Assembly: GCA_905250125.1 (NCBI GenBank)
Contig: CAJNOL010000238.1
Coordinates: 124,001 to 188,000, forward strand
Reading direction: 5' to 3'
Length of the DNA stretch: 64,000 nt
Origin: Rotaria sordida
Lineage: Eukaryota > Rotifera > Eurotatoria > Philodinida > Philodinidae
In this document: positions 27,601 through 39,259 of the stretch, one piece after another
Numbering within the stretch: the first letter of the stretch is position 1
How the letters are laid out: each line of letters starts with the position of its first letter
Translations under genes and position numbers: made by a program
Notes under the pieces: generated by a model
Database searches by the model: none
What the model was told of the DNA's origin: nothing
The model's input: the letters and a program-made list of their open reading frames with translations, nothing else

Positions 27601-27889
27601 GATGTTGATTGAAATTAAACGTGACTATTCTATGTTTATTGACCAGTAGGGAATATGGTATGATATTTTTTCTTTTATATTCTGTTATTTAAAGATAAAA
27701 TTATTGCACAGCTCAGCCAGATAAGAAAGCATGACATCGATAAATAGTATGCTTAACATATGCAAACCATAGATTAGACAGGATTTATAGTTCACAATGA
27801 GTATATAAATTGTATTAGTTTCTCATTTTTTTTTTCAGATTTTTCTTGTGTTTAATAGATATATATATATATATACGTAAGTGTTAATT
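24659..27889. other. AT-rich intergenic region upstream of the ABHD13-like gene
   Basis: No exon is recognised. It contains a TA run (about 24745-24764), extremely AT-rich sequence at 25.5-26.5 kb, and a purine-rich stretch with a (GA)n run near 27238-27258. A good acceptor (T-run then TTTTTTCAG, ending 27839) lies just before the ABHD13-like start and suggests a 5' UTR intron. Confidence 0.45.
27238..27258. repeat. (GA)n microsatellite
   Basis: About ten GA dinucleotides in a purine-rich stretch roughly 630 bp upstream of the ABHD13-like start codon. GA tracts are common near animal promoters, so a promoter role is possible but unproven. Confidence 0.7.
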
Positions 27890-29442
27890 ATGGGAAATTC
27901 TTTACCTCAAATAAATTCTCAACGAACGATAAGAACATCTACAAGTGAATCAGAATATTCAACATTAAAAAAATCAACTAGTTTACGAGAATATAATCGT
28001 AGTACATCATTAATTACTAGTTGTATAAATAATAATAATAATCGAAGAAACATTTCAATTTCAAGGCCACGAACAATAGCCCCAACTGATGCCGAAATAA
28101 TTGATATTCATGCACTACGTTGTAACACATCAAATACAAATGAAGGTGAAAAGAAGTTATTGAAACAACTTGACTATATTCATTCATGTGTACGAAAAGA
28201 TAAAGGTTTATTTGGTAAGTATCAACATTCAGAAAATAAAAAAACGCACTAAAATCTTTTATTTACTTTAATCAAAAAAACATAAAAAGGTATGATGACG
28301 GAAAATTTACAAAATAAACATATTTTTTCAAATGATGAACCAGAAAATACACATGTATTAGAACAAACACCAGATGATTATAATATGGATTATGAATCAA
28401 TTTATTTACAAACACCTGATGGAGAATTTATACATTCTTATTGGATTTATCAAATGGGTGAAGTTAATTCAACCATGACAGTTTTATATTTACATGGTGC
28501 AGGTGGAAATATTTCACATCGACTTGAAGTTCTACGACTTTTCTATGAAAATCTTCATTGTAATATTTTAATTATTGACTATCGGGGTTAGTAGGAATTA
28601 TCCTTTTTCTTTGACGTAATATCATCTGATGCAGAAATGTCTTAAGGTCGCCAGGAATGAAAGAGAGCATGATGACTCAAGAGACTAATTAGAAAATTTT
28701 CTTGAGGTTGACTGAACTTTGGAAGGGTTGAGTATATTTTTTTTCTTTTGGAATTAGTGAATAAATCCGTTGAAGAAAAAAAAGAAGATATGAGGAAGGT
28801 GGGGGGGGGGCGAGTCATTGCCTTAGGGACACCTTTGTTCTGATATAAATATATGTCTAGACAAGCATAATTTATTTATTTATCTAATTAGGCTTTGGTA
28901 AAAGTTCGGGCTCTCCAACTGAACTTGGCCTTTATATTGATGCTCAGACAGCATATGATTATTTAATATATAAACAAAAAATTTTGCCTGAAAATATAAT
29001 TGTTCTTGGTACAAGTCTTGGTGCATCTGTTGCTATTCAACTTGTTAGTGATCCATTAAATCATGTTAAATTAGCTATATTTGAAAATGCTTTTATATCT
29101 GTACCTGAAATAGCAAAATATTTTTTAACCTATGCTAAAAGTGTTATTGGTATAACAAAATCTATTGGTTTTATTTATTTATTTGATTCATTAACAAAAG
29201 TACGTCGTATTGAATGTCCATGTATGTATTTAACTGGTTTACTTGATCCTATTATACCACCATGGATGTCAAATACATTATATAATGAAACACGTTCATC
29301 AAGTAAACGTCAATTATATGAATTTCCATTTGGTAAACATAATGATTTACCAATAATGAAAGATTATTTTGAAAATATACAAACATTTATTAATGAATTA
29401 TCATTAAAAAAATCTGACATAGAACAAACGGTGCTTAGATAA
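27890..29442 (+). CDS. Alpha/beta hydrolase, ABHD13-like (Bem46 family)
   Basis: Exons 27890-28214, 28290-28586 and 28892-29442 give 390 aa. From about residue 140 it follows the ABHD13/Bem46 serine hydrolase fold: LYLHGAGGNISHRL (oxyanion loop, H177), DYRGFGKSSG, nucleophile elbow GTSLG (S249), TGLLDPIIPP (acid D326) and FGKHND (base H357). The catalytic triad is complete, so an active esterase or thioesterase is likely; the physiological substrate of ABHD13 is not settled. Vertebrate ABHD13 is about 337 aa with an N-terminal membrane anchor; here the first ~135 residues are a Ser/Thr/Asn/Arg-rich, low-complexity segment with no hydrophobic helix. It begins MGNSLP, but Pro at position 6 does not fit the N-myristoylation pattern. 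Intron 28587-28891 carries a run of ten or so G's, unusual in this AT-rich sequence. Confidence 0.88.
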
Positions 29443-29462
29443 TTAATTTATTCTTCTGTTGT

Positions 29463-29467
<5 letters not shown>

Positions 29468-29500
<33 letters not shown>

Positions 29501-29536
29501 TATACATATCAACAGATATACATATATATATATAAA
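29468..29536. repeat. TA-rich microsatellite
   Basis: Two (TA)n runs, about 29468-29496 and 29519-29536, just downstream of the ABHD13-like stop codon and probably in its 3' UTR. Confidence 0.7.
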
Positions 29537-31392
29537 TAATGTCAATAATCTTTTGGAATTTTTGTAAAGAAAATAATGAATAAATAGTTGTGCTTTCTTT
29601 GGCTCAAAACATTTATTTAATTGAAAGGAAAAAAAAACCATTCATGTAAATTCTTTTTTTTTTAAACTTTATGATCATTAAAGAGAAAAAAAGGTATTAC
29701 AATATGGTTAATAGGTTAACCACTGTTTACAATATGCTTGAATTGTCATCGATCTGTCAGACAATAGCGACAAAACCAGATGACAACGAAATCTTTCCAA
29801 GTACAAGCCCTTGAGTTGCACTTAAAAATGAACTTTAGTGTCAATAGTAGCGTTATTTTGGAGTGTCTGTCTCCTCTATGCACATAGTCTGGAAGTTGGA
29901 CCCCTCCCGAATGGAAGACCATGAGCTTTCCAAACATTTTTTTTCTTGTAAAAAATTCTGATTTCCCAGCACTTGGTTGTTAAAAATGCCTGTTTTAATA
30001 CCAGAAAAGTTTTTTAAAAATTCTTAGTTTTCTAGGTAAATGTTAACAAAAAAACTAGTCTGTAATAGAAAGCCACGATCGTTTATTCAAAGGAGAGGTT
30101 TACTTATTCTACTATTGTTTCTTTTCGCTGAGTGCTAAAATAAGAAAATCGATATAATTACATCTATTTGAGTCTTGTAGTGATTAACCCTCCCCTGCCC
30201 CACTCCCATAGTAAAAGATTTCCGGTCTTCTATTGTAGTCCAGTTATTTCAATAATTTTTCATTGTAAGGATTTTGAAAGTTTGAAAAGTCGAGAAATAA
30301 TGCTGATCTCAATTTTTTAGAACTTTCAGCTCAAGATTCTGAAAACTAAGTATATTCTGATGTAAATATATTAAATAAATAAAGTTCTAATTTTTTAAGA
30401 ATTTAATTAATTAAGAGAGGAAAAGTATTTTATTATATTCGACGCATCATTCCTTCACGAGGATCTTCTATTGCATGGGAACGAAATACATTTTTTTTGT
30501 GAGAGTCAACGCACATTGTATGAAAAGAAAAACGTGCTACGATGCACATCTATCATTATCTAACAGTTATGTGTCAAAATCAGATGATGTCATAAGACAA
30601 TTTATTATTCTACGAAATAAATATAGTCTCACTAGTTCAGCAAAATTTGACTTGAACATTATTCTTTATTTCGATCAATGACATACAGTTTTATTCACTT
30701 TAAGGGATAGTGAATAATGGAGCCTGTCTGATCTAAAATTTTCACACCTGCACTCACCGAGTTCTAATGAACAATGATGAAATTGATCTGTACGTAAGAA
30801 GAAGGCTAAAATTAGACTTTAGTGTTATAGATAATTATGGCATTAATACGTTTGAAATTCAAACTAGATTTTCATTTGAGATTAATGCAAAAAAAAAATT
30901 TATATGCACGCTCACATAAGCGATATCTATCATTATTACTGTTACATGTAGTAGTTTAGCATATTAAAAAACATTAAACTTTTCATCATATTTATCTTTC
31001 TTATCACGTCTTGAAAGACATAAATCAATATAGACCTAGTTATTTTTTGCGTTTCTCTGTCAATTTATATAGAAAAAAAAAGTATCAAACAGACTCGAAG
31101 AAAGAATGATCCTTGACCTTTACAGAATCAAAACTTGAGTATATATTTATTGATTGTTTCGACTATTTTTTAAATGTAATTACTCAATATTTCATCAACT
31201 TTCATTAACATGAAATAGAAACAAAATAATTTTTTCTTTCATCATTCTTTGATATTCTTATGAAAGAACCCGACTCGTATGTCATCATAAAATGAGAAAA
31301 TTTATCTCTTACATCAGCTTGTTAGTTGTTTTTTGAATGAAATATATAAAAAGTTTGAAAAAAAAATCGAATTCTATTCTTTTTAAACAACA
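29537..31392. other. Intergenic region upstream of glycyl-tRNA synthetase
   Basis: AT-rich with no recognisable exon; open frames at 29746 (minus, 63 codons) and 30475 (plus, 68 codons) show no family resemblance. The 3' end presumably carries the promoter and short 5' UTR of the synthetase gene. Confidence 0.45.
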
Positions 31393-34300
31393 ATGCTCGA
31401 AGAAACGAATATAGATCGTTCTGAAATAGAAAATTTACTAAGACGAAGGTTTTTTTATGATCAATCTTTTTCAATATATGGTGGTGTCAATGGTCTATAT
31501 GATTATGGTCCAGTTGGTTGTGCAATAAAAGCAAATATTTTAAGTCTATGGCGTCGACATTTTATTTTAGAAGACCAAATGCTTGAAATTGATTGTTCTA
31601 TCTTAACACCTGAAATTGTATTTAAGTAATTTTGTTTTTTATAAAAATTTATGTAAAAAGGAATTATTACTGTTATATTCTTGTAGAGCATCTGGTCATA
31701 TTGATCGATTTACAGATTTTATGTTGAAAGATATTCAAACAGGTGAATGTTTTCGAGCTGATCATTTAATTGAAGGTAAATGAAAAATAATATTTTTATC
31801 AAATTAATTCTTTTCTTTTTTGTTTTTATCGAATAGATCATCTTGAAAAATTACTTGAAATAAAAGATATTTCTGATGAAAAGAAAACTGAAATTAAACG
31901 AATATTACCACAAGTAAATTTCGACAATGAAATCATATGAATATAATTGATTATTATATTTAGATTGGTAATATGAATGCTACAGATTTACAGCAACTTA
32001 TAGAACAATATAATATAAAATCACCTAATACGAATAATATTCTTTCAGAACCTATTGCTTTTAATTTAATGTTTTCGACTTCAATTGGTCCAACAGGTCA
32101 AATGAAAGGGTTAATTAAATGTTCAATTTTTTAAAAATATTTTCTAATATTTAAAAATCTTATTATTTATTTTAGTTATCTTCGACCAGAAACTGCTCAA
32201 GGCATGTTTGTTAATTTTAAAAGATTATTAGAATTTAATCAAGGTCGATTACCATTTGCGGCTGCTCAAATTGGTACTTCATTTCGAAATGAAATATCAC
32301 CACGATCAGGTTTACTTCGAGTTCGGTACATTAGTTTTGTACTTAGAAATTTTTCTTTTAATATTATTCTGATTCAAAAACTAATAGTTTCGAACTAGGA
32401 AAAAGTTTACCCTTCAGGAAATATTTGAATCATTCTTTTGAAGAATCATCTATGTCATTTGCTATTTCATTGGTTTTCTTTCTTTGTCTTTAAAATTATC
32501 ATACAATCGAGAGAATATTCAGTGAAGTTGAAAGATAAGATACAATTAAACTATTTTCAGTATTCGTCATAATTTGTTTCACAGAGAAGAGATTCAAATT
32601 TCTATTTATAATCATTTTTCTAAAGAAATGAGGCTCTTTCTCGATGTTTCACTTTCACAGAAGATGACCATCTTGACTGTTTAAAATACAATTTATAGTT
32701 TCCAGCGGAATGATTTTAGATATGATGCGAATAAATTCTGGAATAGTTTCCTCTAGATCGGGATTCGAAAAACTAAAATTATTTGAGACCTGGGCCAATA
32801 TGAAAAAAAGCTGTCGGGATTGGATCGGGGACCAATAAAACTTGATCCCGCAGATCTCAATCCAGGTCACCATAGCTGAGTGGCTACATAGTCTGTCACG
32901 TATCCACAAGATACTGTATTCAAACTTTGGCACCATGAGTCCATAAAATGAATCTGGGCAAGCCACTATCTGCTATTTGTCTCGGATCACCCATCCGATA
33001 GCATGCTGACTATCTTGTGATATACACGTGTATTTGTGGTTAGTTAGTGTGTATGGATATCTCTGCATCAGGCTGACTTTCTGTGCGGAATCACAGCTAG
33101 TTTCAGTTGTAGGGAAGACGTCGGACTATTGAATATACCGCTGGCAGCATTCCATACTGAAAGATAAGGGTATTCTTTGAGTATGTTCATATAGTCATTG
33201 CACCATAGCTACACTGAGTTCATGATCATTAATCTGAAAATGCACATTGCTAAACTAGATCTGATGACCGATGATAAATAATTACCTGTCTCGAATCGAG
33301 ATTGCGTCTAAAAAAAACTTGTATCTGCACATCTCTAGTGTTAATAGAATAGATATATTCATCACTGCTATTGAAATCTATTCGTTGTCTTTTTTTGTTT
33401 CTAGTGAGTTTACAATGGCAGAAATCGAATATTTTGTTGATCCAATTGACAAGACTCATTCGAAATTTGAAACTGTTGCTGATCTAGAAATTCAACTTTA
33501 TTCAGCTATCAATCAAATAAATGGTGAATCGGCCCAATTAATTCGTTTAGATGATGCTGTTCGTTTGAAATTAATTAATAATGAAACTCTTGCTTATTTT
33601 CTTGGTCGAATTTATTTATTTTTAATTAAAATTGGTATTGATAAAAATCGAATTCGTTTTCGTCAACATATGAGTAATGAAATGTCTCATTATGCTTGTG
33701 ATTGTTGGGATGCTGAATGTAAAATAAGTTATGGTTGGATTGAATGTGTTGGTTGTGCTGATCGATCATGTTATGATTTAACACAACATATAAAATTTAG
33801 TGATCAACGACTTGTTGCTGAACGACCATTATCTATACCTAAACAAATTCAAGTTGGTGAAAAAAGATTAAATTGTAAAATGATTGGTCAATTATTTCGT
33901 AAAGATTCTTCAATAGTAATAGAATATTTACAAAATTTATCTGAGAATGAAGCTCGAATTTTACATGAAAAACTTCAACAAAGGTATAAGACATTACACA
34001 TTTCAACAACAACAATAAAAAACAACGGTTACTTCTTTTTGTTTTTAGTGATGAAAAAATTACTATCGATAATAAAGAATTTATTATTACAAAATTAATT
34101 TTTACGTTTGAAACAATTCAAAAAACAATTCAAGGTATATATTTTTATCATTTTTAATATCTTATTCGATTAGTTCATTATTAGTGGAAGAATTTATTCC
34201 ATCCGTAATTGAACCAACATTTGGTATTGGTCGTATAATGTATACTATGTTAGAACATAACTTTAAAATTCGTCCACAAGATAATCAACGAAAGGTAAAA

Positions 34301-36044
34301 ATCTTTTTTTATATATTCCAAGTGTTCCTAAAATGTTTGCAACATGATTTATTTCGTACATGCAAAACATAAAAATATTGACTTTTTCTTCAAAAGATGC
34401 ACTGTTGAATTTTCTACAAACTTCTATTGTATAATCAGACATCTAAATGGCTGCGTTTATGGCATTTTGATTGACTATGAATTGCTCTTTTAGTATAATG
34501 TGTAGACATTGAATTACAATTTACTTTTGTTGAATGGGAATAGTCTATCTAAGCTGTTATAGTGAAAAGAAACCTTTCGATGGTATTCAAATTCTTATTT
34601 CAGTTGAATTATTGAGTAACACATGTTATTTGAACTTCAAATAGAAAGACAAATCTATGTGGTTTTTAAAAATACTGCAAAAATAAACTCATTTTACGCA
34701 TGAGTGAGATTTCTAGGAATACTTCTTTATCTCGAAAAGAAATGAACAAGAAAATATCATGATTGTACCCATTGATGCAACGAAGATCGTCTCAGATAAT
34801 GAAAACGTCGCTGCAAGTCTGAACCACAGTAGATTGAAGTCTCCTATTTATGACAAAGTAAAAGCATATGGAGCTCTATTTATCAATAAAAGAATGGCAG
34901 GTTAATGTTTGTGATTAAGATTTACCAAGCTGTGTTTATGATAAAACTATCAGGCAAAAATATTCAAATTTCGGTACATTTTACCAAGTATCAGGACTTT
35001 TGATGATTATTGTATACGCAAAATAAATAATATTGCAAACATTTTGGGACGCTCGGTATATAAGATGATGCACAAAAGTTTAACAACGATGTATTTTTTT
35101 TTCCATAATGCTAAACATCTAGCTCGAATCTAGATAACGATTGTAATAGTTAATGAAGTTTTCTATCTAATACATTTCATCCTAGATGAACTATGATGGT
35201 AAGGTTGTTAAAAAACTGGACGCGTACGACCTTCCCTTCAAAAGTTAAAAGCATCATAACAACTGAGAACAAGGCGTTTTTTAGTCGATTTTTTGAAGGG
35301 AAGTTCGTACGCGTACAGTTTTTTAGAAATCTTTCCATCATAGTTCATCGAATATAGAATGCATTAGATAGAAAGCTTCATTGACTATTAAAATTCCTAT
35401 CTATATTTCAGTTAGATACTTAACATTATGGAAAAAAGAAATCAAAGATACGTTTTTTTGTAAAAACTTTTTCCCACTATTTTAATGCATTTTTAATAAT
35501 AAATTCATTTATTTTAGTATTTTACATTACCACCTTTAATTGCGCCATATAAATGTGCTGTTTTACCATTGAGTAGTAATGCAGTATTTAACCCATTTAT
35601 TAAACAAATATGTATGTTTATTCATATTTATATTTTCTTGATTTGTTTTTTCTTTGAATATCTTTAGCTGATCTTTTAACTCAAATTGGTATTTCATATA
35701 GAATTGATTCAAGTAGTAATGCTATTGGTAGACGTTATGCACGTTGCGATGAAATAGCTATTCCATTTGCAATAACAATTGATTTTGATACTTTGAGTCA
35801 ACCTCATACAATAGTATTACGTGAGCTAGATTCATTAAAACAAATTCGTGTTAAAGTAAATATTAATATTAAATTAGAAATTTTCTTTTTTGTTTCTTTT
35901 TACACATATTTTTATATTTAGGTTGATGAAATTACATTTGTTCTTCAAAATCTTTCAACAGAAAAAGTAACTTGGAATGAAATATCAAGATTATATCCGA
36001 CATTTATAGAACAACAAACTAAAAGATTAGAAAATGTAGAGTAA
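31393..36044 (+). CDS. GARS1: Glycyl-tRNA synthetase (eukaryotic alpha2 type)
   Basis: Exons 31393-31625, 31687-31775, 31837-31913, 31964-32109, 32176-32325, 33405-33983, 34049-34134, 34185-34294, 35518-35611, 35668-35855 and 35922-36044 give 624 aa. The enzyme charges tRNA-Gly with glycine. Class II landmarks are present: [20 protein letters not shown] at the N-terminus, [20 protein letters not shown], motif 2 [39 protein letters not shown] with [10 protein letters not shown], motif 3 [14 protein letters not shown], and the anticodon-binding domain ([20 protein letters not shown]). The first ATG lies only ~15 residues before the catalytic core, so both the mitochondrial leader and the WHEP domain of human GARS1 are absent, unless a distant 5' exon was missed. 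Intron 32326-33404 holds a SINE-like element and intron 34295-35517 a foldback element. Confidence 0.95.
32800..33240 (+). mobile_element. tRNA-derived SINE-like element in a GARS1 intron
   Basis: At about 32868-32935 a tRNA-like head is visible: TAGCTGAGTGG fits the pol III A box exactly, and GTATTCAAACTTTGG about 45 bp later fits a degraded B box. The head resembles tRNA-Leu/Ser (GTCACCATAGCTGAGTGGC). About 300 bp of unrelated, comparatively G+C-rich body follows. It lies in a 1.08-kb intron where neighbours are 50-70 bp. Boundaries are approximate; no poly-A tail or target duplication was identified. An open minus-strand frame across it (32655-32966) is taken as fortuitous. Confidence 0.5.
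35088..35452. mobile_element. Foldback MITE in a GARS1 intron, ~365 bp
   Basis: The arms (about 35088-35245 and 35290-35452) are imperfect reverse complements. Shared blocks, read on the plus strand of the left arm, are CCATAATG near the outer end, TCTATCTAATRCAT, GATGAACTATGATGG and CGCGTACGA next to CTTCCCTTCAAAA near the centre. There is no coding content. It explains why intron 34295-35517 is 1.2 kb long. Confidence 0.75.
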
Positions 36045-38068
36045 AATAAAATATTATTTAACTTTTGTTTTTCTTTTTTCAAAACGAAATAAACTCTTTC
36101 AATTGAAGTGATATATAATATAGTAACTATTCATTGAATGCATAAAGAACAACTGGTGCCACAGAGAAGAAAAAATAAGAAAATTAAAATAACAAACATA
36201 TCAGTCTGTTATTCAGTTTACATATCTATATTTGATATCACTTTTAAAATAGATTACATTTTCTATTCATCATGGGCTAACATTATCGGAAGATAAGGTA
36301 GGATAATTAGAAAAAAAAATAATTATTAATGTATAATATCGATGGATAGAATCTAGGTAAACCTTGAAGTCTGTTGTTTGTCCTTGAATCAAGGACTATT
36401 TGTTTTGTTTTTTTGTAAGAGACTCTCTTCGTCCTGCGCACTATAGTTTTGTTTATTTAAATAAAAGTTACATTATTCGTGGTAAATTCATTCATACATA
36501 ATCATTCGATGGATATTTCGATGTTAGTATATTCTGATATTAACTTACACGTCGAATTCCTTCAATCGTATTATAAGAGTTATAATTAAATTTTTGTTGA
36601 GTTTTATCATGTGAATACTATTTCATATTAATTAAAAAAAAAGATCACATATTGTTACTGAAGCCAAATATTATATTCAACTATTTTTAGAAATAATGAG
36701 AAATGCATAGAGAATAATGCATTTTTGTTGGATTGCTTTTTTTTAAGGTCATAAAAAATTTCTAGTAAACAGAAAAAAAAAACATAGAGAATTTGTTTTT
36801 CTTTGATTTTATTCAAATTTATTGAAGTAAATTCTTTTATTGATTTGGAAAACTATGTATATGAAAACGATTTTTATTAGAACATAATAATCTTTTCGAA
36901 GATCTTTCTGACAAAAGTTTTTTTCTATTTACTATTATGTTTTAACACATACTACATACTCACTCTTGAAATTAAAAATTATTTCTTTATTGTATCCTAT
37001 TGAAAGAGTGTCTTGAAAAATTTTCTAACTCTTCCCATTTGGAAATTTACATTGAACGATCAGTCTTGTCGAATATTTTTATTCACAAAAATAAAGATTT
37101 CTATTGACATATCATTGGATGAAAGTTTTTATATTTGATGATTACGATTAGTTTTATTATAAAGAAATAATATTAATTTTTGAATCTCATTTCGTCTTTT
37201 ACATATGAAGACATGTTATATTTATCAACAAATTTAACTGTTTTTTTTCTTTTATCTGAAAATGATTTTCCCCGAAACTCACTACGATGCTCTAATAAGA
37301 TTATCAGAATTATTAATGATTTCTTCTTAGGACGCTTCATAAATAACAATAAAAACCGACTCCAAAAATGCATCAAACTCTTATAATAATATTATAGTAA
37401 AAGTATTTTTTTTCCATAGATGTTTGCTCTAATAAAATCATAATAATAAATACGTCAAATTTTTCACATACCATAACCAAATGACTTGAAATTACTCGAA
37501 GAATTTTTCAAAGACAGATTGATTAATGATATATGAATAAAATATTCATAACATGAAAAAAGAATGTATAATAGGACATTCTTTTTCACATCTAACGTTT
37601 TTCTATATACAAAAAAAAAACTTAGTTTGAAAAACACAATCCAACAAGAGTTTTGAAGTATAGGCAGAAGTCGAAAGAGGATTAGAATAGTTTTCAATTA
37701 TTGGGGGGTGTACATCCTTCGCTTTCGCAGCCTCTAAGTATAGGGATAAAAATTTGGACTTTCCGTCCTACAGACGGTAATAGACTTTGATATACAATCA
37801 CAGACCGTATGTCAATAATGGCTCTTTATAATATATGAACTTCGTCGTTATTGCATTTCTGAAGGGCTTCAGTAAAAAGAATAGTGAAGAAATGTGTCTC
37901 AAAATAGATAGGATAAAAACAACTACATTGTATTTCACATTTTAATCCTGTTGAAATTGAGGAGTTAACAACTTTTTTTTCTTTATAAAAAAAAATATAA
38001 TTTGAAATTATAAGTCTCATTCTTTATTATCATAGAAAAATAATATTGACTATTGATGAATACAATCA
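36045..38068. other. Intergenic region
   Basis: About 2 kb. AATAAA directly after the GARS1 stop (TAAAATAAAATA, 36043-36054) is the likely polyadenylation signal. Overlapping frames at 37173-37386 on both strands look random. No RNA gene or clear repeat is seen; a small G-rich spot and a hairpin-like CCGTC/GACGG lie near 37700-37780. Confidence 0.45.
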
Positions 38069-39259
38069 ATGAATAAATTATCAGAAATAAATAGTAATTG
38101 TAAAATGAATAAATATGCAGAAATTGATAAACAAAATATATTACATCAATGTGAATGTACACGAGAACGTCGAAATGTTTTATCTGATGTATCAACAGTG
38201 CGGACAAATGTTAATACATCTTCTCCAAAACATTATTATAATCAATTAGCTGAACGTGTTCGAGAACTTGAAAAAGAAATTCTACCTGATCGATATTTTT
38301 ATCGAATATCACCAACTTATTCACCATTTTCACCTGTAACACCATGTTCAAATGTTAACGGATTTGGTATTTCAAATTATCCATATTCACTAAACATTCC
38401 AATTAATTTAATTTCACCAAGTTCATCTGTACCAATACAACCATTTGGTTTATCTTCAAAAATTCTTGAACGTGCTCATGAAATTCCTGAACGGTTAGAT
38501 AATAAAAATTAAATAAATAGTTTTTCAATATGTTAATAAGTTTTATCTAGATTTTGGATTCATTGGCAACAAAAACAAATGCAAAATCGAATAGATGAAC
38601 TTGAATATATTAAAAATAAATTAACCAGTCCAAATGAAATTAATCTAACACCACCAACAACAAATCAACAAAAAAATTATTTATTACATCGTAATGTACA
38701 AGACCACCCTATCAGTCCTCCTCAAACGGCAACTTTTAATATAATAACTACAACGAATATTGACAATAAAACATCTTCATCAAATATTAATAATCATTGT
38801 TCATTTAATTTCGATCAACAATCAATAGATAGAGTCAATAGAGATAATCTAAATGATACATCTTCACCTATCAAATCAATAACTTCTCGTGCATCTATAC
38901 AAAAACCTCAATCAACACTTGATCGTTCTCGTTTAACTATATTCTTACCATATTCATATACGAATATACCAAAGCCAACAACATCTACTAATAATCATTG
39001 TCAATTATTAACTAAATCAATTTCAGAAAAATCAACTGATAAAAAAGATAATACAATTCAAACAATGTCATCTACTAGTAATATTGAAGATGTTGCACAA
39101 ATAGATACTGAACTTAATCTTATATTACTTTTACGAGAAAATCGAGATCAAACAAATCCATTATTATTTTCAAAAGTTACTATTAATCGTACTGTTGAAT
39201 TTCAATCATTATCATCGAACAAAGAATCATCAATATATCAAAAAAGAAATATCAATTGA
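38069..39259 (+). CDS. Hypothetical low-complexity protein (two exons)
   Basis: Exons 38069-38493 and 38551-39259 join in frame (donor CG|GTTAGA, acceptor TTATCTAG) to give 377 aa. No known domain is recognised. Two short amphipathic, potentially coiled-coil stretches are visible: YYNQLAERVRELEKEIL (about residues 56-72) and the segment across the exon junction (RFWIHWQQKQMQNRIDELEY). Between them is a Pro/Ser/Tyr-rich segment (SPTYSPFSPVTP), and the C-terminal half is Asn/Thr/Ser-rich and probably disordered. Codon use matches other genes here, and frame continuity across the intron supports a real gene. The last exon is assumed to end at the first stop; no distinct polyadenylation signal was picked. 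Confidence 0.65.

Noticed and set aside
32655..32966. 103-codon minus frame inside a GARS1 intron
   Set aside because: It lies across the tRNA-like SINE head, and the amino-acid sequence has no recognisable domain.
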